From Reticulascus tulasneorum (lineage: Eukaryota; Ascomycota; Sordariomycetes; Glomerellales; Reticulascaceae): DNA of 64,000 nt. The position numbers and the translations under genes were made by a program. The notes beneath the pieces are model-generated. The model was not told where the DNA came from. It saw only the letters and a program-made list of their open reading frames with translations, and searched no databases. The stretch spans positions 1,922,001 to 1,986,000 of the forward strand of contig LSAX01000006.1 in assembly GCA_001557505.1 (NCBI GenBank), read 5' to 3'. Below are positions 49,720 to 59,411 of the stretch, piece by piece (position 1 is the first letter of the stretch; each line of letters opens with the position of its first letter).

Positions 49720-51537
49720 TCAACGTAAACCAATAACGCTCATCTCCAGTGTCCAAACTCGCCTAATCCAGACTTTCAGCTTCCCATCTACCCCTTCCAC
49801 ATTCTCAAGCTCGACACCTTCCCACCAGCATCGCCGGGCAGGCTTTCGCCAGAAAAGAAGCAGCTTCTGGGCCATCCCCACGGCATTACTGCCCATGTCG
49901 TTGCCTCGTATGTCACTTCGAAGTCGTGCTAGGGCAAGACTGCAAATGACTGCCTTATTCGGCTCTCCAGCTCGATGTCCCCATGTATCATCATGATTAA
50001 AGCCGCTTGGATGGCAGTGTCAGCAAAGTGCGGCCAAAAGCTTCCAAGCAAGGCCCTTATAACTTCGGACTCCCAGAATGACTTACCCTGCAGTCAGCAT
50101 CTCAATAAGGTGAGCCTCGGTAGTTCCTGGCTCGTCGCTTCGTTTTAAGCCCGAAAAGATGCCGTCCTGTCTCAGAAGCGCTCTTGCCGCAGCCCGCTTA
50201 ACCTGGATCATCTCGGGCTGCTCGATGTCAGGCCGCGGAGGAATAACATAAAAATCAAGATCTTCTCTCAGTACAATAATGCCCGCCCTCTTAGAAGAAT
50301 CATCCCTAGAGCCCAATGGCTCAATGGGGATAGCATCCCCATCTTGTGACGCACTTGGAGAGGTCTCCGTGGGTATGGACTGTGCAACGTTCCGGAAGAA
50401 GTCGAGCATATATTGCAATGATGCTGGGTCATACTAATAAATCTGTTAGCCAGGTCCTTGTCGAGCTAACGCTACAATCTGAGTAAACGAGACTGAACGA
50501 ACATCCACTTGAACAGCATCACCGTCGGCAAACCCGCCCATGTGCCCTTCGGGAAATAATCCGTTGGGGAAAAGTGATAACAGGACAAATTCCGGTAACG
50601 TCAACAATTCGTCTCGTGATAGAACGAATCGCGTCCCTCTAAAAACGATGATAATTAGTACGAATACGTGAGGCTGAAATCACAAGCAGCCACTCACCGT
50701 AAGTCCATCGCAATGGTCTCATCGGCCCCAACATCTATCGTATATATCAGCAATGAACAGTGAAGTGCCACAATGCCTGATCTCACCTCCAATGGCATTG
50801 ATCGGAGGTCCTCCTTGCTGAACCTGAGTAATGATACTCGATGCCCCTCCGGCGGCAGCCATGAGGAATGTGAAGGAGTAGAGAGGACTGGGCCCCTCTG
50901 AATATGCGGGAGGCGGTTCGGTGTCCTCGTCTTTCCCAGAAGATTCGCCCTTGGTATCTCGTGGTAGTGCACGCTTGGTTTCGGCAAGAGTGAAATCAAA
51001 CGAAGTCGGGGATTGCTGAGGTTCAAGGGGTCCCGATGCTACTGGCGCGTATGCTGGGGCGGCGCCAGCGGAAGCTCCAAGGCTAGAGGAGTTTAATTTG
51101 GTGGATCGGCTGTGCTGCTCTGCGCTGGCAATGTCTTCAAACGAGGCGAATAGTGATGAAAATGGCGGTGGTCTCGAAGTCGAAGCTTCAGAAGCAGGAT
51201 ATTGTGGTGGAGGCGACTGGCCACGTCGAAGGACCTCTTCCTCGTCGAGCTCCAGATTCTCGTCCCGATCGAGATGGATTGTGAGCCCGGTGGACACGGA
51301 CTGCCCGTTCCTGGCTTCTTGCGTGCCTGGCAACGTGACGACGGTATTGATGGTATTGAATCTCTTGGGATGGTCGGTAGTCGACTTGTAAAATGAACCT
51401 CTCCGTTCGCGTGACCTGGAGGACAGGGTAATTATCCTTGATTCCTGAGCATTCGGTGAATGGCAAGATGCGATGTCAATGTTTCGCGGTAGTTGGAGAA
51501 CTGGAGTAGTCCGAGATTTGAAGTTGGATGCTTGCAA
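49720..51537 (-). CDS. whi2: WHI2-like stress-response protein (BTB-like domain), start unresolved
   Basis: Homologue of the fungal Whi2 family, partners of Psr phosphatases in the general stress response and in nutrient-linked TORC1 control. Exons 51537-50787 (5' end open), 50734-50698, 50638-50503, 50433-50087 and 50005-49720 give at least 518 aa. After a disordered N-terminus with ELDEEEVLRRGQ comes the BTB/T1-like core, DVGADETIAMDLRGTRFVLS|RDELLTLPEF|FPNGLFPEG joined over a 37-nt exon. Then DPASLQYMLDFFRN, FYVIPP and EMLTAGGFNHDDTWGHR follow, and the conserved tail KPARRCWWEGVELENVEG...VWTLEMSVIGLR. The frame begins at a TTG. No ATG precedes it before an in-frame stop, so a 5' exon is missing or initiation is non-AUG. 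One intron uses a GTTCGT donor. Confidence 0.85.
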
Positions 51538-52114
51538 CCTGCTACCTGCTAATGAAGATAGAGAACTGGATGGTGGGAATTAAGTGGGAACACTCTGGCT
51601 GGGCGCCCCCTGAAATGGCCCTCCCAGGTCCACCACTGCCTTACCCAGTAGGTAGTAGCGCTAAGTAAAGTGATCCTTGATGGCCCAAGTTACCTACCCA
51701 CCCAATGGTCTTCGGCCTTAACCGCCTATATTGTGACCAATCAGGTAAAATTTGGGCCAGTAACTCGCTACTTATTACATAGATACACAAGGTAGTCCAG
51801 ACTACCTAATAAACCCCTACAACGTAAATACATTGCAGACCAACTACATATGTAGTACAGTGCCTCAGTTTGCGATTCCCTACTTCGCTCAATATACTTT
51901 CCAGGAGCTCGTAGCACCAAACTCGGGAACAAATACGTAGAGGAAAACATCGACGTAGAGTAGACTTCTTTAGGGAGGTATATCCTCATTTTACGGGGGC
52001 GAGGAGCGAAGTTGTTTTTAACGAAGAGTAGAAACCTTTCATGTGATGAATGATCCGTGCTTGTCGAACCGCCTTTAGCCCTAAACGCCTTGTTCCTATC
52101 TCGCGAAGGCCAAA
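51538..52114. other. region between WHI2-like and SEC13 genes
   Basis: About 0.58 kb, both genes on the minus strand. It must hold the SEC13 3' UTR and the WHI2-like promoter and probably its first exon, which I could not place. Confidence 0.5.
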
Positions 52115-53242
52115 TCACTCCTCTATGGTCTTAACACATTCCCATTCACCCCTGAGGTTTTCCTTCCACAAAGATACTTTGTTGTCGCCCCCGCTAACAG
52201 CAAGAGCATTTCCACTTAGCGACCAGCTTACTCTCCAGACTGCAGAGTCAAAATCGAGAACCTTGCAATTCCATTGACCAGGGCTGGACGAGTCTGACGT
52301 CCAAATGCGGACAGTCTTGTCTTGCGAAGCTGAAGCAATGTAGGACTTCTGGAGAACTGTAGGCGACCACGCAACATCCCTCACCCAGTCAGTATGGCCC
52401 GAGAGAGGCTCTCTTTCTTGCTTGTATGACTGAGATGCGTTGTCGAACACCCATATCTTGAGCAAATTATCGCAACCCCCAGTGACAAACCGTCTCACGC
52501 CAGTTGAGACTGGACCTATCGCACTTCCAATGATGCTCCCTGGCATAGTTGCAGGCGCCCAGGAAACCGAATTGACACCCAACCCATGCGCTGGGAACGT
52601 GATATGGTCAAAACTGTTGTCTCTGAACTCGAGAATGCTCACATTACCATCCGATGAGGCACAGGCAAGTAAGCATCCCGACTCATGCGGCGACCAAGAG
52701 ACAATGTTGACTGAGGCTTTATGCAATGCAAAATCGAAGATTTTCTGCCACTGGTTGTTTTGTTCCCTCCAAATGAAGACCTTGCCATCGTAGCCTGCCG
52801 AGGCAAGAATGTTGCCATACTTGGGGTGTGCCCAAGAGACACACCACACGGCGCCTTCATGGCTAATTCACAACGGCGTCAAAGATAGCACAGCAGAGCC
52901 AGGACAGCTGCACTTACCCCTTGAGTGTCTCTGTCAATCGTTGGGTATCACCGTCGATTTCGAATATCTTGATCGTGCGGTCACTCGAACACGTGGCGAG
53001 GCGACGTCCATAATAGTCCAGGACAGCATCATGCTTTCCATAGCTTAGCGTCAGCAGGTGTCGCGTAGAGCTAGTCGTTGTTGGCTCTCGAGCTTCCCGA
53101 GCCAACTGTGGGGATAGAAGTTTGGAAGGAATCCGCAGTACTTACTATCATATCATCATGTCCGGAATTAGAGATGACCTGAGCGGATGCCTGCGAGAAT
53201 GTGAGTACGCAGCATGATTGTAAAGTAAGTGGCACTTACCAT
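52115..53242 (-). CDS. sec13: SEC13, COPII outer coat and nuclear pore WD40 protein
   Basis: Six-bladed WD40 protein that pairs with Sec31 in the COPII cage at ER exit sites and with the Nup84/Nup107 subcomplex in the nuclear pore. It also belongs to SEACAT. Exons 53242-53240, 53190-53146, 53033-52918 and 52862-52115 give 303 aa. The first coding exon is only the ATG; it joins to [15 protein letters not shown], then [28 protein letters not shown] repeats follow (e.g. [56 protein letters not shown]), ending SVSLW-like [17 protein letters not shown]. Length and order are as in other fungi. Confidence 0.97.
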
Positions 53243-53961
53243 TGCGGCAGTTGAGATGGGTAGTTGGATGTGCTTAGTTGCTTTGACTGCCCTTTGGAAA
53301 GAAAACTAGTGGTCTGAAATGCTGAGATTCAAAGAGAGTCGAAATCAATCGCAAGAGCTGACCAGGTGGTAGAGCCAGGGGAGCAATATGCTTAGCTTAC
53401 AGGCCCAGCATTTTGTGCTCTGTACTATGCACGTGTAGATTCGAGATTCGTAGGCTCTAATAGGTGTGTGCAGGATGCGGGCAGTGGATAGGCTACATGA
53501 TTCACCAGGAGCTACGAGACCCACGCCGGTGGAAAGATCTTCCGCTGTTGGGGCGCCGCCTGAGCCGTAAAACGGAACTCACTCGCTGGACCGAGGTTGG
53601 ACTGGGTGTGGCAATTGCATCAATTCAGCTGTCACAAGACCCTCACACTTCAGCTTCCAAGCGATCGCCAGCGCCTGACTTTCGCTTCGCGATGCCTCCT
53701 ATTCACAGGTCTTCACTTTCTTTTCACTGTGCATTCTGCGCAAAGCACTACTCCTTCATTTACTCCTCCTTGTATCCCGCTGCTTGGAACCTCGGAAACC
53801 CTGCTGGTCCACCTTGACGTAGCCATCTCAACGCAATCAGCATCGTTCCTTCTTGCTCCTTCAGTTTCAACAGCTTATATTCGGACGCCGCTTTGCCTTC
53901 TCATGCGGCAGACTCATCATTAATCTCGGTCTACAAGGTTGTAGGAAGACATCATCTTGCC
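53243..53961. promoter_or_regulatory. shared divergent upstream region of SEC13 and PEX20
   Basis: 719 bp between two divergent starts, containing both promoters and leaders. CT-rich leader sequence runs on the PEX20 side. No other gene was recognised. Confidence 0.5.
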
Positions 53962-55300
53962 ATGGCAGCAGACTCCTGTGGTGGATCGACGCCATTTAAA
54001 AGGCTGGTTGACCTCGGCGTCCAAGATCGAAGCCTTCAGCAGGACCGGATCAACCGCACATCAAATGCTCAGAATGTAGGTTGTAACGAATGATGTCTTC
54101 GACATCCCCGTTTTGAACTAGTTGCTAACTCCCGGCCAGGTTTTCCGGTCTGACGCGACCTCACGGAGCCCAGATCCGGCCTCATTTGGAGACTTCATTA
54201 CAGGTGGCACCGGCTTACACTCCGTTCCCTCCAACTATTATTCTCTCTCTACCGAACAATCGAAACCCACGCAAGCTGGACGCGGCCATGCAACAGATCA
54301 GTGGGGTCTTCATCACCTCACTTATGGCCTCCAATCCAATGCCCTGAACCCCGCTCCTCTGATGTTTGTTGGTCCCGGAAACAGGCAGTCTGTGCAACCA
54401 CTAGTGACTCCTGGTGCAGTATCCAGCGCCGCAACTTGGGCCCAGGACTTCGATCGCTTTTCTGGTGGCCTAGCAGGTTCAAACCAGACCTTTCGCCCAA
54501 ACCCGGTCTCTACGCACCAAGCGCCTCCAGTAGGTCTCCCGCAGTCCTTCTTAGCATCTCATTGGGACCGCGCACCTCAGCTCTCTGTGCCATTACGAAC
54601 TCCGCTTATAGGCGGCTTTGCCAACCCAATCACCGTTGCTGCCCAGGAGGATACACATGCTGAAGCCGATTTTGATCTTGAAATGAGTCTCTGGATGGCA
54701 AACCATGGAGATAGTCACATTGAAGATGTCGACGCCATAATGGAAGAACTGGCCCAAGAGTTGGACGAAGGCAGGCGTGCAGGTCTTCCGCAACTCTTGC
54801 CTACCCGGGGACCAAACATTGTAATATCCACGAGCAACACGAGTCTAAATAGCGATACGATGGACAGTGCCACCACCACCAAGAACAACGCTGACTCAGC
54901 TTCTGCTGCTCGCCTCGCTGTGTTCGAAGATCAGTCATCCGTAGCTGATGTGGCGGGGGTATACACAACCGCGGTGGAGGTCTCAACCAAAGGCCGTCAC
55001 TCTCCAATCCCGTCACTTCGAGGACCTCCTATATCGGATCTTTCCGCTACTGTAGAGCCTGCTCCGGATCCTACTCTTTCTGGCCTCGACCTGACAGAAA
55101 CCGATCGGATGGATTCCGCTGGTGTCGATGGCGAGCAGCGTTCCGGTGTTTCTGAGGCTGCCAGGCAACTTCTGAAGTCAGTTGAGCACGAGCAAGGTGA
55201 CAAGTGGAAGCAGTCCAAGTTCCTGTCACTCATGCGAGACTTTCGAGATGGGAAGAAGGACGTGGTAAAGAACGAGCTCCGTGAGACCGTTGGGTCTTAG
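53962..55300 (+). CDS. pex20: peroxin PEX20, PTS2 import co-receptor
   Basis: Fungal co-receptor that works with PEX7 to import PTS2 proteins into peroxisomes and cycles by ubiquitination. Exons 53962-54075 and 54140-55300 give 424 aa. The N-terminus MAADSCGGSTPFKRL with the conserved cysteine (Cys 6, the mono-ubiquitination site in this family) and DRSLQQDRI matches PEX20. A WxxxF-type motif (WAQDFDRF) in the middle would bind PEX14/PEX13. The C-terminal conserved block SAARQLLKSVEHEQGDKWKQSKFLSLMRDFRDG is the PEX7-binding type region. The rest is low-complexity. The start is confirmed by the intron (54076-54139, branch GCTAAC), which joins NAQN to VFRSDATS. Confidence 0.93.
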
Positions 55301-56186
55301 AATCCACGTTAGGTAAAATCGCCCTCTTGGCGAACCTTGTAATCACAGATATAGCGCGGATAGGATGGCCCACCGCCCTCATCGAAATTAGAAGTCGACT
55401 AAGAAGCATGAGCCACGTGTTCATCAGCCAAGATTCATCCTAAATCCTTACTTGCAAGCCGGCATTGTTAGGAACAAGAACCACAGGATTCACGGTGGTT
55501 GCGCGTGGAGACATGTGAACCGGGCGGTATGGCTTTTCATCAGTTGAACCGTTTCAAAGCTTTACACTGCCTGGCGTTGTGCGGCTGTGCAGAAGAGGTG
55601 ATTGGGAGGGCCAGAGCAATTCCTCACCCGTTGCACAGTCAACTTCTCCTTTCTTCGATTACGTCTCGCTGCTAGGACTGTGTTTAGACCTCGGAAGTTG
55701 TCATGCGTTGCGAGTGAAGAGGTTAAACTTCCTGTACTAAGACAATGATTCCTATCCCGGATAGAGAGTTTATGAGCAGACGATTACGCAATTTCGTGGT
55801 TCATTGGTCTAAGCACCGTGAGATACAGTCTTCTCTGAGTCCTGTATGTGTGATGCGATCTAATCTATGCCCGGTGGCATCCTTTCCATCAACAGTCGTA
55901 CTATATCGAAGGAAACTAGCATGCTTACGGCATACGGAGACCTGTGACAAGCAACTCGAAGTCGGGAATCCAGTAGCGGGCCAGCTCTAGATCTGTGTCT
56001 GTTGTATATAATATATAATATCACCAGGATGCGACGTTGGTGAGTACCAATGTACGACAGGCTTGCCCCGATCTGACTATTCGTTTCTTACCAGTATACC
56101 GTAGTCCGTATTAGCTCGCCCATCGTGTTGACCTGTAAATCGACCAAACGCTCTGGGGGAAGAGGGTTGCGGTAAGACCATACTTG

Positions 56187-56193
56187 TGAGTCA
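56187..56193. promoter_or_regulatory. TGAGTCA (CpcA/GCN4-type recognition element)
   Basis: Perfect TGA(C/G)TCA match about 1.47 kb upstream of the first candidate start of the CpcA-like gene. One 7-mer is weak evidence alone. Confidence 0.35.
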
Positions 56194-56681
56194 TCGCCTT
56201 CCTAATTTGGGGCCCTTGATTGGCTCCACGGGTTTGATCGACGATTTGCAGATTGAAGGGTTCCTAAGCTCTGTTGTGGCGTAGTGGCATGGCCGGTACG
56301 AAGTACGAATAAGGCACCGTGGGCACGTACAGACAAGGTAGGTAATTAGTAGACGCTGTGTTTTAAATTGTGGGAAGTACGCCACAATTCCTTTTTTTGG
56401 GCTGATTTGTGCACTGCGCAAATCAGACTGAGGCAGTAAGATCAATTGGGGAGGAAAGGATGTCGCAACAAGTGTGGATGCGAAGTATGTCTAGGTACCT
56501 ACATACCTTAGTAAGGAACAAAGTTGGCCCCCAGTGTCCAGGAACTTTTGGATGAGGAAGGATCCATAATCTAAAGTTTGTGCCGAACATTTGCTGCACT
56601 TTGGCGGAACAGGTTGAAATGAACACGGACGTACGGACTTCAGATTACTACATAGCTGTCCCCAACAAGCGGCCCCGTGCT

Positions 56682-56720
56682 CAGGCAGGCAGGCAAGGCA
56701 GGCAGGCAGCAGGCAGGCAG
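56682..56720. repeat. (CAGG)n short tandem repeat
   Basis: About nine imperfect CAGG units in the upstream region of the CpcA-like gene. Confidence 0.85.
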
Positions 56721-57312
56721 TGGTAGTTATGGAGGGTCAGCCGTCCATACGGATTATATGAGGCCAACATAACTTCGTAGGTACGGAAGACATCACCCAG
56801 CCCCCCCCCCCTGTCAGCAAAGCCCCCTCATTGCCGACTTTTCCCTTTTGAGCTGGCCGAGTAACTGAGGTAGAGTGCAAACACCTCAACGATTCCCGTA
56901 GTGGTTCCAATAGCCACATGCACCTACAATTCGTGCTTTTGACTTTATGTATGGGATGGTTGTGATGTTACACGAAGGAAAGACTACACAAGCACCAAGC
57001 ACATATGCTGTGGAAAGATTAAAGATGCTCAATCCGCCCGTCATCCTCACCTTACTGTACCCTAGGTTCTGCAACTCTGTGTGAAAACCAAGAGGAATGG
57101 CTCAATCCCTAACGCATACTTTTGCGAGTAGACGTTCGCATGCTCCTGCTTGTCTTCTCCGAGGGACACCTTGCGTGGGCTTGGGAATATGCAGTCCCCA
57201 CCGAGGCTGTGCGTAATTGGAAATCTGAATGCAATTGAGGAGGCTATATCCCTGACTTGCGTCGGCATAGGCCAACCATTTCTACCATACTGGGGTTGGC
57301 GCCAAAAAAGTG

Positions 57313-57319
57313 TGAGTCA
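57313..57319. promoter_or_regulatory. TGAGTCA (CpcA/GCN4-type recognition element)
   Basis: Perfect cross-pathway control element about 0.35 kb upstream of the first candidate start. In filamentous fungi CpcA-type activators are known to bind this motif and to regulate their own gene, so autoregulation is a reasonable inference here. Confidence 0.5.
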
Positions 57320-57660
57320 TATCTTGAGCCCCCCGGGATGGATGGATATCGTTCCGATATGCAATGTCGCTAGGTACTATAGCTAAGATACACTACTATT
57401 GTGAAGCCACCCAGATCCTGGCTCCAGGCGGGCGACCAAATGTTAGTGTGGTATTAATAATAGGGTACCTGAAGGCTCCAATCATGTCGCTCGCACGCCC
57501 TTGGCCTCGTGTCTGAGGGTTGGGCCAATTGCTGCCTGAAAAAAATACAAAAGCTGGACCGTAGTCCCTCCACATTTTCTCTTTCTCTCTCTCTCCTCTC
57601 CCTAACATACCCAAAACTACAAACACCAGACAACATAAGAACACAAAGCATCTATCCAAG

Positions 57661-57669
57661 ATGCGTTAA
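57661..57669 (+). promoter_or_regulatory. minimal uORF (Met-Arg-stop) in the CpcA-like leader
   Basis: ATG CGT TAA, the first ATG after the CT-rich tract. In unspliced mRNA it is a two-codon uORF. If the GTTAAC inside it acts as a splice donor, the same ATG becomes the start of the long protein. GCN4-family leaders usually carry a short first uORF that allows reinitiation. Confidence 0.5.
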
Positions 57670-59086
57670 CTCAAGTCTACTCCTCTTAGTGGCCCCCCCA
57701 GCTAACAAAATTCCGTCCCACTTTTTCAACAACAACCTCCCCACTCAACCCTACTTTTCTTCAGTTCCACCTCCTCAGGTCGATCTGAACTTCAGCACAG
57801 CTATCCAAAGCTCCAGCTCAAGTCTTCTTACCAACACCGCCACCATTTCACCGCAAGACTTCTCAGTCTTCACCACGGATTCTCCACCAACATGGCTTCC
57901 CTCCAGTTCATCCAGCCTGCCGGCACAAACCGCGCAACAACAGTTTCAATCCGCCGTCGAACAGTCGCCTCAGCAAGACTTCGTCTTGTTCGACCAACAT
58001 CCAACCCGCAGCCAACTTAACCGCTCTGCCTCACAGTCTGCAGCCTTAGGTCTCAGCCATCGTCGTCACTCGTCTCACCACCAACAGCAGCAGCATCAAG
58101 CTCTGTCTTCATCCGCGCAGAATCAGCGAGTGGCTCAGATTATTCGGGCAACAGGGCATTCGAATTCGTCTCAGGCATTCACCAACCGGTTTAGCTCTCC
58201 CTCACAGAGCAACGATTTTTACGCTTCATCGGCTCCGTCGTCATCTGTCGCCTTAAACCAGCAGAGCAACTCTCCCCGACCTCCGGTGCCATTGTTCTCT
58301 CAAAGTACTGGCAATATTCCACACGCGGCGACGAAGATGAATCTTGAAGGTACTTGGCACCCGTCTATTTCTTGTCCTCACCGCTCACCTGACCGTCCAG
58401 ACGTTGATCTAGACGATTTCACCGGCTTCGAAGGCGGCGCTTCGACCACTGCTTACTCATCGCCAGCAATGCCCAATGTCTTCGACTTGCACGGCAGCAG
58501 CTCCAGCTCCACAAACAACATGGGCACCGTGTCTCCTCAGGACCTGCTCATCCAGGAGCCGTTCATGTCTGCGCCGAACTCAACTGCTCTCACCGCCCTG
58601 ACTTCGCCGTCTATCTACAATGAGTCTCCTGAGTTTGACGATAGCTTCGACGTGTCTCCAAATTTCGGCAGTGGTGACTTCGACAACGGTCCTCATGATC
58701 CATGGTTCCCTCTTTTTCCGCAGGAGAGTAACGGTCTGGATAGCTCTGCGGCGGATCAATCGCCAGCACAGAAGTCAGACGACCTAGAGGTGGTTGAATT
58801 TACGTCTTCCGCGGGGCGACGGAAGTCTGGAAATTCTCCCACCTCAGGTTCTGGTCGACATTCTTCCGTGTCCGGTGTCAACTCTCGAAGACGCGATAAA
58901 CCTCTGCCACCAATTATTATAGAGGACCCGCACGACACCATTGCCATGAAGCGAGCTCGCAATACACTAGCTGCTCGCAAGTCTCGAGAGCGGAAAGCTC
59001 AGCGCTTTGAAGATCTTGAGGAGAAAATCGCCAAGCTTGAAGCTGAGCGGGATCATTGGAAGAATATTGCTCTTGGCCGAAGTTGA
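57661..59086 (+). CDS. cpcA: CpcA/GCN4-like bZIP activator of amino-acid biosynthesis
   Basis: General-control transcription activator. The C-terminus is the CPC1/GCN4 bZIP: AMKRARNTLAARKSRERK, then a zipper in FEDLEEKIAKLEAERDHW, ending at the stop. The middle has acidic activation segments (DLDDFTGFEGG, SPEFDDSFDVSP, DPWFPLFPQE). A coding-like Ser/Gln-rich frame runs uninterrupted from about 57765 but has no ATG until 58337. Proposed model: exons 57661-57664, 57765-58349 and 58401-59086 (424 aa). Its first intron has a weak GTTAAC donor and a good TTCTTCAG acceptor, giving MLPPPQVDLNF. The second intron (51 nt) is in frame and optional. A shorter protein starting at 58337 is possible (MNLE...). 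The bZIP assignment is firm; the 5' end is not. Confidence 0.85.
57892..58020 (+). promoter_or_regulatory. 42-aa out-of-frame ORF (possible uORF2)
   Basis: ATGGCTTCC...ACTTAA, 43 codons in a different frame from the CpcA-like reading frame. Its size is close to the second uORF of GCN4-type leaders (N. crassa cpc-1 is reported to have one of about 41 codons). If the short CpcA form starting at 58337 is used, this is uORF2. If the long form is used, it is an internal overlapping frame. Confidence 0.35.
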
Positions 59087-59366
59087 ATTATTTGGGATTG
59101 AACCTTGGAAGTTGCATTTATTGGCGATGAACTGGAGGGTCGACTTGCTTTCCAGATGATGTGTTTTCATGTACTTAAACTAGTATCGTTGTAGCTTTCT
59201 GCGGAAGCATTTTCCTTATTTAAGCGTTTGATGAACTGGATTTGTGTAAGTATGTGTTCCGTCTTGAATATTACATTTGCCGAAATGATATAGTCAAATG
59301 TCACCATGTGAAATAAAATAGCTGAACTGATATAAAGGAAAACTAATTTACTAAATTGACTACCTA
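59087..59366. other. 3' region of the CpcA-like gene
   Basis: 280 bp of normal composition between the stop codon and the terminal repeat of the AT-rich element; presumably the 3' UTR and polyadenylation region. Confidence 0.5.
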
Positions 59367-59411
59367 AGGCTCAGATCGGCCAGAGGAATCAACTGAAAAC
59401 TGGAATCAAAA
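59367..59411 (+). repeat. left terminal inverted repeat
   Basis: The first 26 bp match the right arm with three transitions. The next about 19 bp match less well but keep the pattern. This arm retains more G and C than its partner. Confidence 0.75.

Larger units (their letters stand above)
55301..57600. promoter_or_regulatory. upstream region of the CpcA-like gene
   Basis: About 2.3 kb. Contains two perfect TGAGTCA sites, a CAGG repeat patch (56682-56720), a run of ten C near 56800, and a CT-rich initiator-like tract (about 57577-57602). A 10-codon frame starting at 57484 (MSLARPWPRV) lies just upstream of the CT tract and may be untranscribed. No other gene was recognised. Confidence 0.55.

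Noticed and set aside
51768..52118. 116-aa minus-strand ORF between WHI2-like and SEC13 genes
   Set aside because: Its 5' part overlaps the SEC13 stop region, it has no recognisable motif, and it does not join in frame to the WHI2-like exons.
57150..57386. 78-aa ORF upstream of the CpcA-like gene
   Set aside because: Lies before the CT-rich initiation tract, has no motif, and is probably untranscribed promoter DNA.
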